64,000 bases of DNA from Bradyrhizobium sp. SSBR45G (GCF_030159255.1 NZ_BSCT01000004.1:62001-126000); one strand, 5' to 3'. Numbered from the stretch's first letter, positions 34,584 through 45,013 are shown. A program made the numbers and translations. Notes: generated by a model not told the origin, from the sequence alone.

Positions 34584-35237
34584 ATGCGCTACTCTCCTGA
34601 GCATAAAGCGGAAACCCACGCGCGAATCGTGCGCAAGGCGTCGGTTCGGCTGCGCGAGAAGGGCGCTCATGGCGTCGGTGTCGCCGACCTGATGAAGGAG
34701 GCGGGGCTGACCCATGGCGGCTTCTATGCGCATTTCGATTCGCGCGAGGCGCTGGTCGTCGAGGCGTTCAGCTATGCGGTCGACCGTTCGGTGCAGCGCT
34801 GGCGCAAGCTGCTTGACGAGCTGCCGCCGCAGAAGCGGCTTGTTGCGATCGTCGACGGTTATCTTTCGCCTGAGCATTGCGACGATCCCGGCCATGGCTG
34901 CGCGATCCCTGCGCTCGGCGCCGAGATCGCGCGCGAGAGCGCCAAGACCCGCAAGGCCTTTGCCGCGAAGCTGGATGAGCTGATCGATCTGTTCGCCGAC
35001 TACATCCCTGACGTGCCGCGCAAGACCGCGCGCAAGCGGGCGTCGGCCATGTTGGCAACGCTGATGGGAACGGTGATCATGGCGCGGGTGAGCGGCGGCG
35101 GCGACTTCTCCGACGACATCCTGAGCTCCGGCCGCGAGGCGGCTCTGGCTGCGGCCACTGGCGGTGGGACCGGCAAGGCGCCGGCGCGGGCGCCGGCCAA
35201 GAAGCGCGCAAGCAAGACCTCCGCTGCGAAGCGCTGA
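34584..35237 (+). CDS. TetR/AcrR family regulator with a basic Ala/Lys tail
   Basis: 217 residues. The N-terminal helix-turn-helix runs through VGVADLMKEAGLTHGGFYAHFDSREALV (about 33-60), and the ligand domain contains HCDDPGHGCAIPALGAEIAR, a pattern common in one TetR subgroup with conserved Cys. The last 25 residues are a low-complexity tail rich in Ala, Lys, Arg and Pro (APARAPAKKRASKTSAAKR), resembling histone-H1-like DNA-binding tails and not part of the family. It probably represses the divergent enoyl-CoA hydratase gene or the valine genes 166 bases downstream. The effector is unknown. Confidence 0.88.
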   Translation: MRYSPEHKAETHARIVRKASVRLREKGAHGVGVADLMKEAGLTHGGFYAHFDSREALVVEAFSYAVDRSVQRWRKLLDELPPQKRLVAIVDGYLSPEHCDDPGHGCAIPALGAEIARESAKTRKAFAAKLDELIDLFADYIPDVPRKTARKRASAMLATLMGTVIMARVSGGGDFSDDILSSGREAALAAATGGGTGKAPARAPAKKRASKTSAAKR

Positions 35238-35403
35238 GCCGGCCGTCGGACGTGAGGACGCAACGCGGCCACGGGCTTTGCCCGGGCCGCGAAGGGGCGG
35301 CAATTTCGCAGCGCCGGTCAGCGCCTAGACCCTTCCCAAACGGCGCAAAGACTGCAAGATGCCGGCCAAATCGGCTTTGCTTACCCCCTGCGGAGGATAC
35401 CCC

Positions 35404-36900
35404 ATGCGTTCAATCGGCCATTTCATTGGCGGCAAAGAGGTCAAGGGCACGTCCGGCCGGACGGCCGACGTCTTCGAGCCGATGACCGGCGACGTCCAGG
35501 CCAAGGTCGCGCTGGCCTCGCGCGCCGAGCTCCGGGCCGCCGTCGAGAACGCCAAGGCCGCGCAACCGGCCTGGGCTGCGACCAATCCGCAGCGCCGCGC
35601 GCGGATCATGATGAAGTTTCTGGAACTCGCCCAGCGTGACTATGACCAGCTCGCCGAGCTTCTCGCCCGCGAGCACGGCAAGACCGTGCCCGACGCCAAG
35701 GGCGACATCCAGCGCGGCCTCGAAGTGGTCGAGTTCGCCTGCGGCATTCCGCATCTGATGAAGGGCGAGTACACCGAGGGCGCGGGCCCCGGCATCGACA
35801 TCTATTCGATGCGCCAGCCGCTCGGTGTCGTTGCCGGCATCACGCCGTTCAATTTCCCGGCGATGATTCCGATGTGGAAGTTCGCGCCTGCCATCGCCTG
35901 CGGCAATGCCTTCATCCTCAAGCCGTCGGAGCGTGATCCGGGCGTGCCGATGAAGCTCGCGGAGCTGATGATCGAAGCGGGCCTTCCGGCAGGCATCCTC
36001 AACGTCGTCAACGGCGACAAGGAGGCGGTCGATGCCATCCTCGAGGATCCGGACATCATGGCGATCGGCTTCGTCGGCTCGTCGCCGATCGCGCAGTACA
36101 TCTATGAGCGTGCGGCCGCGCACGGCAAGCGCTGCCAGTGCTTCGGCGGCGCCAAGAACCACGCCATCATCATGCCCGACGCCGATCTCGATCAGGCGGT
36201 CGATGCGCTGATCGGCGCCGGCTACGGCTCCGCCGGCGAGCGCTGCATGGCGGTGTCGGTCGCCGTCCCCGTCGGCAAGACCACGGCCGACCGTCTCATG
36301 GACAAGCTGATCCCGCGCGTCGAAAGCCTGAAGATCGGCACCTCGATCGATCCGTCGGCCGATTACGGTCCACTGGTGACGCGCGAGGCGGTCGAGCGCG
36401 TGAAGAACTATGTCGACATCGGCGTCAAGGAAGGCGCCACGCTCGCCGTCGACGGCCGCGGCTTCAAGATGCAGGGCTACGAGAACGGCTTCTATCTCGG
36501 CGGCTGCCTGTTCGACAACGTCACCAAGGACATGCGGATCTACAAGGAAGAGATCTTCGGTCCCGTCCTGTCGGTCGTCCGCGCCAAGGACTATGCCGAA
36601 GCGCTGGCGCTGCCGTCCGAGCATGACTACGGCAATGGCGTTGCGATCTTCACCCGTGACGGCGACGCGGCGCGCGACTTCGCGGCCAAGGTCAATGTCG
36701 GCATGGTCGGCATCAACGTGCCGATCCCGGTGCCGATCGCCTATTACACCTTCGGCGGCTGGAAGAAGTCCGGCTTCGGCGACCTCAACCAGCACGGCCC
36801 GGATTCGATCCGCTTCTACACCAAGACCAAGACCGTCACCTCACGCTGGCCGTCCGGCGTCAAGGAAGGCGCGGAGTTCTCGATCCCGCTGATGAAGTGA
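35404..36900 (+). CDS. mmsA: CoA-acylating methylmalonate-semialdehyde dehydrogenase
   Basis: 498 residues from the ATG at 35404, preceded by GGAGGA. It is an aldehyde dehydrogenase of the MmsA branch: PFNFPAMIPMWKFAPAIACGN near 155-175, GSSPIAQYIYERAAAHGKRCQCFGGAKNHAII near 225-260, and the nucleophile in AGERCMAVS (near 282). It converts (S)-methylmalonate semialdehyde to propionyl-CoA with NAD and CoA, the end of valine breakdown. The following genes supply the preceding steps. A 20-base hairpin after its stop probably limits readthrough into ibd. Confidence 0.93.
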   Translation: MRSIGHFIGGKEVKGTSGRTADVFEPMTGDVQAKVALASRAELRAAVENAKAAQPAWAATNPQRRARIMMKFLELAQRDYDQLAELLAREHGKTVPDAKGDIQRGLEVVEFACGIPHLMKGEYTEGAGPGIDIYSMRQPLGVVAGITPFNFPAMIPMWKFAPAIACGNAFILKPSERDPGVPMKLAELMIEAGLPAGILNVVNGDKEAVDAILEDPDIMAIGFVGSSPIAQYIYERAAAHGKRCQCFGGAKNHAIIMPDADLDQAVDALIGAGYGSAGERCMAVSVAVPVGKTTADRLMDKLIPRVESLKIGTSIDPSADYGPLVTREAVERVKNYVDIGVKEGATLAVDGRGFKMQGYENGFYLGGCLFDNVTKDMRIYKEEIFGPVLSVVRAKDYAEALALPSEHDYGNGVAIFTRDGDAARDFAAKVNVGMVGINVPIPVPIAYYTFGGWKKSGFGDLNQHGPDSIRFYTKTKTVTSRWPSGVKEGAEFSIPLMK

Positions 36901-36920
36901 CGAGACCGGGTGACAAGAGT

Positions 36921-36940
36921 GGGAGCCCGCGAGGGCTCCC
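36921..36940 (+). terminator. Hairpin with GNRA loop after mmsA
   Basis: GGGAGCCC and GGGCTCCC form a perfect 8-bp stem around a GCGA tetraloop, 20 bases after the mmsA stop. The tail is AATTCGT, not a long U-run, so termination is probably partial. It lies just before repeat C. Confidence 0.55.
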
Positions 36941-36944
36941 AATT

Positions 36945-37031
36945 CGTCATTGCGAGGAGCGAAGCGACGAAGCAATCCAGGCTGCCTCCACGGAAACACT
37001 TTGGATTGCTTCGCTTCGCTCGCAATGACGG
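36945..37031. repeat. Repeat C copy 2
   Basis: CGTCATTGCGAGGAGCGAAGCGACGAAGCAATCCAG and its inverted partner ending CGCTCGCAATGACGG, as at 15955-16036. It lies between mmsA and the isobutyryl-CoA dehydrogenase gene, in the direction of transcription. Confidence 0.9.
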
Positions 37032-37086
37032 AGTGTGAAGAAGTGCCACGGCCAATATAACAAGATCAGGGAAACGCGGAGAACGG

Positions 37087-38228
<1,142 letters not shown>

Positions 38229-38232
<4 letters not shown>

Positions 38233-39305
38233 GCGAATTGGTCGAAGGCGATCTCATCGTCCGCCGCGAAGGCTCGGCCGGCATCATCCGGCTGAACCGC
38301 CCCAAGGCCATCAATGCGATGACCTTGGAAATGTCGATGGGCATCGACGCGGCGCTCGATCAGTTCGAGGCTGATGCCGCCGTGGCAGTCGTCGTGCTCG
38401 AAGGCGCGGGCGAGCGTGGCCTGTGTGCGGGTGGCGACATCCGCGGGCTCTATGAGAGCTCGAAGGTGAATGGCGATCTCGGCAAGGTGTTCTGGCGCCA
38501 GGAATACATCATGAACGCGCGCATCGCGGCGTTCCCCAAGCCCTATGTCGCGTACATGGACGGGCTCGTGATGGGGGGCGGCGTCGGGCTGTCAGCGCAT
38601 GGCCGGCATCGCATCGTCACCGAGAAGACCAGGCTCGCGATGCCCGAGGTCGGCCTCGGGTTCTTTCCGGATGTCGGCGGCACCTGGCTGTTGTCGCGCG
38701 CGCCCGGCGAGCTCGGCGCCTATTTCGGCCTGACCGGCCAGACCATGAACGGGCCCGATGCGATCCATGCCCGCTTTGCCGATGCCGTGGTGCCGACCGA
38801 AAAATGGCCGGCGCTGCGCGAGGTCCTGACCAAGGTCAGGCCGGGCACGCTGTCCGTCGAGATCGACCGGTTGATCGCAGGCTTTGCCATTGGCGAGACC
38901 GCCGGACCCGTTGCCGCGCAGCAGGCGAGGATCGATGCATGGTTTGCCCATGACAGCATGCACGACATCTTTGCGGCGCTCGAAGCCGATGGCTCCGAGC
39001 TGGCGCTCGCGACCCTCAAGACGCTGAAGGAGAAGTCGCCACGCGGCATGGTCGTGACGCTGAAGCTGCTGCGGCTGGCGCGCGGCGCGACGTCGCTGGA
39101 GGAATGCCTGGTGCGCGAATATCGTGCGGCGCTCGAAGTGTTCCGCAGCGATGATTTCCGCGAGGGGGTGCGTGCCGCGATCATCGACAAGGACCGCAAT
39201 CCCCGGTGGTCGCCGCCGGATGTCGATCAGGTCACGCCTGAGATGCTGGCGCGCTATCTCGCCGAGATCGGCGCCGACGAACTGACGTTCCCGCAAACGA
39301 GATAA
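38229..39305 (+). CDS. 3-hydroxyisobutyryl-CoA hydrolase (enoyl-CoA hydratase/isomerase family)
   Basis: 358 residues, starting at an ATG overlapping the previous stop. The crotonase fold is of the long HIBCH type: oxyanion segment GLCAGGDIRGLYE (near 65-77), MGGGVGLSAHGRHRIVTEKT (near 116-135), and catalytic residues in PEVGLGFFPDVGGTWLLSR (near 139-157). The FFPDVGGT box separates hydrolases from hydratases. It removes CoA from (S)-3-hydroxyisobutyryl-CoA, preventing build-up of toxic methacrylyl-CoA. It is followed by mmsB, which oxidises the released acid. No crotonase for hydrating methacrylyl-CoA lies within this run; the one at 33661 or another could serve. Confidence 0.92.
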
Positions 39306-39332
39306 CAAGCAGGTCGAGGGAGACAACGAACC

Positions 39333-40223
39333 ATGGCAACGATCGCATTCATCGGCCTCGGCAACATGGGCGGTCCGATGGCCGCCAATCTGGTCAAGGC
39401 CGGCCACAAGGTGGTGGCGTTCGATCTGGCCGAAGCCTCGTGCGCGCAGGCCAAGGCCGACGGCGCTGAGATTGCCGGCAGTGCCGTCGCTGCCGCAAAG
39501 GGCGCCGATGCCGTCGTCACCATGCTGCCGGCCGGCAAGCACGTGCTGGCGGTCTGGAACGATGTCGTGCCCGCAATGGCCAAGGGCGCGCTGATCATCG
39601 ATTCGTCAACCATCGACGTGGAAAGTGCGCGCGCCGCGCATGCGCTTGCCGCCAAGCACGGCGTCGCCGCCATCGACGCACCAGTGTCCGGCGGCACCGG
39701 CGGTGCCAAGGCCGCGACGCTCACCTTCATGTGCGGCGGCGAGGAGGACGCCTTCGCCACGGCCAAGCCGATCCTGGAGAAGATGGGCAAGAAGATCGTC
39801 CATTGCGGCGGCGCCGGTGCAGGGCAGGCTGCGAAGATCTGCAACAACATGATCCTCGGCATCTCGATGATTGCGGTCGGCGAGGCCTTTGCACTGGGCG
39901 AGAAGCTCGGCCTGTCGCACCAGGCGCTGTTCGACGTCGCCTCGACCTCGTCGGGCCAGTGCTGGTCGCTGACGTCCTATTGCCCGGTGCCGGGCCCGGT
40001 GCCGGCCTCGCCAGCCAACAACGACTACAAGCCTGGCTTTGCCACGGCGCTGATGCTGAAGGATCTCACGCTGTCGCAGGATGCGGCCAAGGCGGCAGGT
40101 GCTGCAACGCCGCTTGGCCAGCACGCCCAGGAGATCTACAAGGCGTTCGAAGCCGCCGGCCATGGTTGCGTCGATTTCTCAGGCATCATTCAGCACGTCC
40201 GCAAGCTCGCCGGGACCCCCTGA
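39333..40223 (+). CDS. mmsB: 3-hydroxyisobutyrate dehydrogenase
   Basis: 296 residues; GAGGGAGAC lies upstream of the ATG. The NAD-binding start is FIGLGNMGGPMAANLVKAGH (5-24). The substrate box is DAPVSGGTGGAKAATLTFM (near 112-130) and the catalytic Lys is in GAGQAAKICNN (near 160-170), followed by the C-terminal NNDYKPGFATALMLKDL. It oxidises (S)-3-hydroxyisobutyrate to methylmalonate semialdehyde, the substrate of MmsA at the head of the run. Its stop overlaps the acyl-CoA synthetase start (TGATG). Confidence 0.94.
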   Translation: MATIAFIGLGNMGGPMAANLVKAGHKVVAFDLAEASCAQAKADGAEIAGSAVAAAKGADAVVTMLPAGKHVLAVWNDVVPAMAKGALIIDSSTIDVESARAAHALAAKHGVAAIDAPVSGGTGGAKAATLTFMCGGEEDAFATAKPILEKMGKKIVHCGGAGAGQAAKICNNMILGISMIAVGEAFALGEKLGLSHQALFDVASTSSGQCWSLTSYCPVPGPVPASPANNDYKPGFATALMLKDLTLSQDAAKAAGAATPLGQHAQEIYKAFEAAGHGCVDFSGIIQHVRKLAGTP

Positions 40224-41953
40224 TGACGACATTCAAGGACGCACGCGCGTTTCTCCTGGCGCATCGCACCGACTACGATGCGGCCGTGAAGGGTTTCCGT
40301 TGGCCCGATCCCGCGCCGTTCAACTGGGCGCTGGACTGGTTCGATGCGGAGCTGGCGTCCGATCCCGAGAGCCGCGACCGGACGGCGCTGTGGATCTTCG
40401 ACGCCGCGCAGGACCGCCAGACCAAGCTGTCCTTTGCCGCGCTGTCGCGCCGCTCCAGCCAGGTCGCCAACTTCCTGCGCGCGCAAGGCTTGAAGCGCGG
40501 CGATCATCTGCTGCTGCTGCTCGGCAATGTCGTGCCGCTGTGGGAGACGATGCTCGCGGCGATGAAGCTCGGCGTCGTCGTGATTCCCGCGACCACGCTG
40601 CTGACCGTCGACGAATTGCGCGACCGGCTGGAGCGTGGCCGCGCCAAGGCCGTTGTCGCCGCGCAGGACCAGGTCGCGAAATTCGCCGATCTCGGCGCCG
40701 AGGGCCTCGTCCGCATCGTGGTGGGCGCGCCGGCTGCGCCGGATGGCTGGCTGGCGTTCGAGCAGGCTGCCGAGGCCGCCGAGGCGTTTACGCCGGATGG
40801 GCCGACGCAGCCGGACGATCCGATGCTGCTGTATTTCACCTCCGGAACGACGGCCAAGCCGAAGCTGGTACGGCACAGCCATCGCAGCTATCCGGTCGGC
40901 CATCTCTCGACGATGTACTGGCTCGGCCTGCAGCCGGGCGACGTGCATCTCAACATCTCCTCGCCGGGCTGGGCCAAGCACGCCTGGAGCTGTTTCTTCT
41001 CGCCGTGGAATGCCGGCGCCACCGTGTTCGTGGTCAACCAGCCGCGCTTCGATGCCAAGGGCTTGCTCGCCATCATCCGCCGCTGCGGCGTCACCACGCT
41101 GTGCGCGCCGCCGACGGTGTGGCGGCTGTTCATCCAGGAGCATCTCGCCGATTTCAAAGTGAGCTTGCGCGAGGCCTGCGGCGCCGGCGAGCCGCTCAAT
41201 CCGGAGGTGATCGATCAGGTGCGCGCCGCCTGGGGACTGACGATCCGCGACGGCTACGGCCAGACCGAGACCGCCGCGATCGTCGGCAATTCGCCGGGGC
41301 AGACGCTGAAGATCGGCTCGATGGGGCGGCCGCTGCCGGGCTATCGCGTCGAGGTCGCCGATATCGATGGCAATCCGGCCCGCGAAGGCGAGATCACGCT
41401 GGCGCTCACCGGTGAGCGTCCGGCCGGCCTGATGCAAGGCTATCAGGGCGATGACGGCCAACTGTCGGGTGCCGACGGCACGCGCTATCGTACCGGCGAC
41501 GTCGTGTTCCAGGACGACGAGGGCTATCTCACCTTCGTCGGCCGCTCCGACGACGTGTTCAAGTCCTCCGACTATCGGATCTCGCCGTTCGAGCTGGAGA
41601 GCATTCTGCTGGAGCACGAGGCGGTCGCCGAGGCGGCCGTGGTGCCGAGCCCAGATCCCATCCGCCTCGCGATCCCGAAGGCCTATGTGCTGCTCACAGC
41701 AGGCGCGGAGCGGTCGCGCGAGACGGCGCTGTCGATCTTCACGCATCTGCAGGCGCGGCTCGCGCCGTTCAAGCGCATCCGCCGGCTCGAGCTGGTCAGC
41801 GAGCTGCCGAAAACGATCTCCGGCAAGATCCGCCGCGTGCAGCTGCGGCGGCTGGAGCATGACGACAACCGCAGCGATGGTTTGCGCGGCGTCGAGTTTC
41901 GTGAAGAGGATTTCCCGGAATTGCAGAAGGCGCGGCCGGGGCCCGAAGGCTAG
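40223..41953 (+). CDS. AMP-dependent acyl-CoA synthetase
   Basis: 576 residues from the ATG at 40223, overlapping the mmsB stop. The phosphate loop YFTSGTTAKPKLVRHSH (near 212-228), DGYGQTETAAI (near 343-353), TGDVVFQDDEGYLTFVGRSDDVFK (near 425-448) and the C-terminal catalytic Lys in PKTISGKIRR are the acyl/aryl-CoA synthetase pattern of the medium-chain branch. It would make acyl-CoA from a free acid and ATP. Tight coupling to mmsB suggests activation of a branched acid such as isobutyrate, or propionate. The substrate is not certain. Confidence 0.9.
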   Translation: MTTFKDARAFLLAHRTDYDAAVKGFRWPDPAPFNWALDWFDAELASDPESRDRTALWIFDAAQDRQTKLSFAALSRRSSQVANFLRAQGLKRGDHLLLLLGNVVPLWETMLAAMKLGVVVIPATTLLTVDELRDRLERGRAKAVVAAQDQVAKFADLGAEGLVRIVVGAPAAPDGWLAFEQAAEAAEAFTPDGPTQPDDPMLLYFTSGTTAKPKLVRHSHRSYPVGHLSTMYWLGLQPGDVHLNISSPGWAKHAWSCFFSPWNAGATVFVVNQPRFDAKGLLAIIRRCGVTTLCAPPTVWRLFIQEHLADFKVSLREACGAGEPLNPEVIDQVRAAWGLTIRDGYGQTETAAIVGNSPGQTLKIGSMGRPLPGYRVEVADIDGNPAREGEITLALTGERPAGLMQGYQGDDGQLSGADGTRYRTGDVVFQDDEGYLTFVGRSDDVFKSSDYRISPFELESILLEHEAVAEAAVVPSPDPIRLAIPKAYVLLTAGAERSRETALSIFTHLQARLAPFKRIRRLELVSELPKTISGKIRRVQLRRLEHDDNRSDGLRGVEFREEDFPELQKARPGPEG

Positions 41954-42016
41954 AGCCGTGACCGCGCCGATTTCTGTGCAACGATGATTGATGGTCTTGG
42001 AGAGAGACGAAGACGC

Positions 42017-42493
42017 ATGAACAAGATCTGGAAGAAGCCGCCGATTTCACTGGAAGCCTATCAGGCCATGATCGGCCAGGAGATCGGCGTGTCGTCATGG
42101 CACGTGCTCGATCAGAAGCGCATCGACACCTATGCCGAGGTGACCGAGGATCATCAGTTCATCCATGTCGATCCGGAAGCGGCCAAGGCGACGCCGTTCG
42201 GCACCACCATCGCGCACGGCTTCCTCACGATGTCGATGCTCAGTGTGATGGCCTATGAGGTGATGCCGGCGATCGAGGGCACGGCGATGGGTGTCAATTA
42301 CGGCTTCGACAAGCTGCGCTTCATCTCGCCGGTGAAATCCGGCAAGCGCGTCCGCGGCCGCTTCGTGCTGGCGGAAGCCACGCTGCGCAAGCCGAAGGAG
42401 CTGCAGTCGCGCACCAACGTCACGGTCGAGATCGAGGGCGAGGAGAAGCCCGCCCTGGTCGCCGACTGGATCGGCCTCATTTATCTCAGCTAA
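42017..42493 (+). CDS. MaoC-like (R)-specific enoyl-CoA hydratase
   Basis: 158 residues from the ATG at 42017, with GGAGAGAGA upstream. A single hotdog domain carries the hydratase-2 motif: the Asp/His pair in TEDHQFIHVDPEAAKATPFGTTIAHGFLTMS (roughly 45-75), and a VNYGFDKLRFISPVKSGKRVRG strand. It would hydrate a 2-enoyl-CoA to the (R)-3-hydroxyacyl-CoA. It lies in the acyl-CoA synthetase-SDR stretch, where the next gene could oxidise its product. A 130-base gap with a half repeat D separates it from that SDR. Confidence 0.9.
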   Translation: MNKIWKKPPISLEAYQAMIGQEIGVSSWHVLDQKRIDTYAEVTEDHQFIHVDPEAAKATPFGTTIAHGFLTMSMLSVMAYEVMPAIEGTAMGVNYGFDKLRFISPVKSGKRVRGRFVLAEATLRKPKELQSRTNVTVEIEGEEKPALVADWIGLIYLS

Positions 42494-42513
42494 CCCTCTC
42501 GTCATCCTCCTCT

Positions 42514-42545
42514 CGTCATCGCCGGGCTTGACCCGGCGATCCATC
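42514..42545. repeat. Half copy of repeat D
   Basis: CGTCATCGCCGGGCTTGACCCGGCGATCCATC is the left arm of the GTCATGCCCGGGC family in a variant form; no right arm follows before the SDR gene. It contains its own small hairpin (GCCGGG/CCCGGC). Confidence 0.6.
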
Positions 42546-42623
42546 ACTGAGCGACAAGTTCGGTTCTTGATGGAGGCTCGGTCGGGCCGGGGCATAACGA
42601 GCTAACTGATAGGACACAGCATC

Positions 42624-43541
42624 ATGGCAATCAGATTTGACGGACGCGTCGCCATCGTCACCGGCGCAGGCAATGGTCTCGGACGCGCGCATGCGCTGGG
42701 GCTGGCGAGCCGCGGCGCCAAGGTCGTGGTCAATGATTTCGGCGGCGCCCGCGACGGCACTGGCGGCTCGATGACGGCGGCCGAAACGGTGGTCGAGGAG
42801 ATCCGCAAAGCCGGCGGCACCGCGATCGCCGATGGCGCCGACGTGTCAAACTTCGAGCAGGTTACCGCGATGGTCGATCGCGCCACCAGGGAGTGGGGCA
42901 GTGTCGACATCATGTGCGCCAATGCCGGCATCCTCAGAGACAAGTCGTTCGCCAAGATGGAGGTCGCCGACTTCGCCAAGGTGCTGGATGTGCATCTGGT
43001 CGGCAGCTTCTACTGCTGCAAGGCGGTGTGGAACGGCATGCGCGAGCGCAACTACGGCCGCATCGTGCTGACGACCTCGTCGTCCGGTCTGTTCGGTAAT
43101 TTCGGCCAGGCCAATTATGGAGCCGCCAAGACCGGCATGGTCGGTCTGATGAACGTGCTGGCGGAGGAGGGCCGCAAGACCAACATCCGCGTCAACATCA
43201 TCTCGCCGACGGCGGCCACCCGCATGACCGAGGAATTGTTGCCGCCGCAGGCGCTGCAGCTGATGCGACCGGAATCGATCACGCCAGCGGTGGAATATCT
43301 GCTCAGCGAGGACGCGCCGACCCGCACCATCATGGGCGCGGGCGCCGGCTCCTTTGCCGTGATCAAGATCCTGGAGAGCGAGGGCATCAATCTGCCGCCG
43401 GAGGAGTGGACACCGGACGCGGTCGCCGCGCACTTCGCCGAGATCAGCGACATGTCGAAGGCGAGGGCATTGCAGGGCGCGTTCGAGCAGACGCAGAAGT
43501 ACGTCGGCCAGGCCGCGGCGCGGCTGGGGCTCAAGCTGTAA
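42624..43541 (+). CDS. SDR family 3-hydroxyacyl-CoA dehydrogenase, MFE2-like
   Basis: 305 residues, longer than a classical SDR. TGAGNGLGRAHALGLASRGAKVVVNDFGG at the start, NAGILRDKSFAKM near 96-108, the catalytic Ser in LTTSSSGLFGN and Tyr/Lys in NYGAAKTGMVGL are the pattern of the dehydrogenase domain of peroxisomal multifunctional enzyme 2. It would oxidise (R)-3-hydroxyacyl-CoA, exactly the product expected from the MaoC hydratase upstream. The C-terminal 60 residues (EEWTPDAVAAHFAEISDMSK) match the extension of that group. Confidence 0.88.
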   Translation: MAIRFDGRVAIVTGAGNGLGRAHALGLASRGAKVVVNDFGGARDGTGGSMTAAETVVEEIRKAGGTAIADGADVSNFEQVTAMVDRATREWGSVDIMCANAGILRDKSFAKMEVADFAKVLDVHLVGSFYCCKAVWNGMRERNYGRIVLTTSSSGLFGNFGQANYGAAKTGMVGLMNVLAEEGRKTNIRVNIISPTAATRMTEELLPPQALQLMRPESITPAVEYLLSEDAPTRTIMGAGAGSFAVIKILESEGINLPPEEWTPDAVAAHFAEISDMSKARALQGAFEQTQKYVGQAAARLGLKL

Positions 43542-43551
43542 GTGCAAAGTC

Positions 43552-43667
43552 GTAGACCCTCATGGTGAGGAGCACGGCAAAGCCGTGCGTCTCGAACCCA
43601 TGAGGCCGTGCACGGGCCTCATCCTTCGAGACGCGGCTTGCAGCCGCTCCTCAGGATGAGGGTCTAC
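43552..43667. repeat. Repeat H copy with perfect 12-bp terminal inverted repeats
   Basis: GTAGACCCTCAT at the left and ATGAGGGTCTAC at the right are perfect inverted repeats. Inside are GCACGGCAAAGCCGTGC and GGCTTGCAGCCGCTCC hairpins and CCATGAGGCCGTGCACGGGCCTCAT. It resembles the units at 22141-22460. The right end supplies a GGATGAGGG near the start of the flavoprotein gene. Confidence 0.85.
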
Positions 43668-43671
43668 ACCG

Positions 43672-44928
43672 ATGCCTGGAGATGTCGTGTCGGACGTGGC
43701 CAACCGCCTGCAAAAGAAGGTTGCCGTCATCGGAGCCGGGCCGGCCGGGCTGATGGCGGCCGAGGTGTTGGCTGAAGGTGGCGCGGCCGTCACCGTCTAC
43801 GACGCGATGCCGTCGGTCGCGCGCAAGTTTCTGATGGCGGGGCGCGGCGGCCTCAACCTCACACATAGCGAAGAGCTGCCTGCCTTCCTGCCGCGCTATC
43901 GCGAGGCGGCGGCGTGGCTGACGCCGGCCATCCGCGCTTTCCCGCCGCAGCGGCTGCGCGACTGGTGCCAGGCGCTTGGCGAGCCCACTTTCGTCGGTTC
44001 CTCGGGCCGCGTGTTTCCGACTGCGATGAAGGCCTCCCCGCTGCTGCGGGCATGGCTGCGTCGGCTGGCAGCGCAAGGCGTGCGTGTCGAGCTGCGGCAT
44101 CGCTGGACCGGTTGGGACAGCAAGGCGCGGTTGACATTCGAGACAGCGGCAGGACCGAGCGCGGTCACGGCCGACGCGACCGTGCTCGCGCTCGGCGGCG
44201 CCAGCTGGCCGCGGCTCGGCTCCGACGGCGGCTGGGTCTCACGTCTCACCGCGAAGGGCGTCGCGATCGCGCCGCTACGGCCGGCCAATTGCGGCTTTAC
44301 CGCCGCGTGGTCGGACATCTTCCGCGACCGCTTCGAGGGCCAGCCGCTGAAGAGCATCGCGCTGTCGTTCGCTGATCGCAGCGTCCGCGGCGAGGCTGTC
44401 GTCACGCGTGACGGCATCGAGGGCGGCGCGGTCTATGCGCTGTCGGCCGAGCTGCGCGAGGCGATTGCTGTCGACGGCGCGGCGAGTCTGCACGTCGCGC
44501 TGCGGCCCGACCTTGCGACCGCCGATCTGGTCAGGCGGCTGTCGGCGCCCCGCGGCAAGCAGTCGTTCTCGAATGTGCTGCGCAAGGCGCTGCAGCTGTC
44601 CCCCGTCGCGATCGGGCTGCTGCAGGAGGCAGCGAAGGCCCAAGGCCTCTCGCTGTCGTCGCTATCGCCGGATCGTCTCGCCGCGCTGATCAACGCCGTG
44701 CCGGTCAAGCTGACGGGCACCGCCGGACTCGCGCGCGCGATCTCTAGCGCCGGTGGCATCGCGCGGGAAGAGCTCGATGCCGATTTCATGCTCAAGCGTC
44801 TCCCCGGCATATTCGCCGCCGGCGAAATGCTCGACTGGGAGGCCCCGACCGGCGGCTACCTGCTGCAGGCCTCGTTCGCGACCGGGGCCGCCGCAGGGAA
44901 GGGCGTGTTGAAACGGCTTGAATTGTAG
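43672..44928 (+). CDS. BaiN/RdsA family FAD-dependent oxidoreductase
   Basis: 418 residues. The FAD-binding start is VAVIGAGPAGLMAAEVLAEGG (18-38), followed by the family signature FLMAGRGGLNLTHSEELP near 52-70, FVGSSGRVFPTAMKASPLLRAW near 104-125 and the C-terminal IFAAGEMLDWEAPTGGYLLQASFATG near 384-410. Members reduce or dehydrogenate small molecules; BaiN acts on bile-acid dienes, but most relatives have no known substrate. The start at 43672 lies close to a repeat; a GTG at 43687 is possible. Its TAG stop is the first part of repeat A. Confidence 0.88.
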   Translation: MPGDVVSDVANRLQKKVAVIGAGPAGLMAAEVLAEGGAAVTVYDAMPSVARKFLMAGRGGLNLTHSEELPAFLPRYREAAAWLTPAIRAFPPQRLRDWCQALGEPTFVGSSGRVFPTAMKASPLLRAWLRRLAAQGVRVELRHRWTGWDSKARLTFETAAGPSAVTADATVLALGGASWPRLGSDGGWVSRLTAKGVAIAPLRPANCGFTAAWSDIFRDRFEGQPLKSIALSFADRSVRGEAVVTRDGIEGGAVYALSAELREAIAVDGAASLHVALRPDLATADLVRRLSAPRGKQSFSNVLRKALQLSPVAIGLLQEAAKAQGLSLSSLSPDRLAALINAVPVKLTGTAGLARAISSAGGIAREELDADFMLKRLPGIFAAGEMLDWEAPTGGYLLQASFATGAAAGKGVLKRLEL

Positions 44929-45013
44929 GGTGGGCAAAGCGCAGCGTGCCCACCTTCTGCATTCGAGCAAGTACGCGGTGGGCACGACGCTTCGCGTCTT
45001 TTCCCACCCTACA
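44925..45013. repeat. Repeat A copy 5 (short), supplying an upstream stop codon
   Basis: GTAGGGTGGGCAAAGC to TTTTCCCACCCTACA, with a shortened centre (GCAGCGTGCCCACC...CGGTGGGCACGACG). The TAG in its first bases ends the flavoprotein gene. Repeat C follows after 7 bases. Confidence 0.88.
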
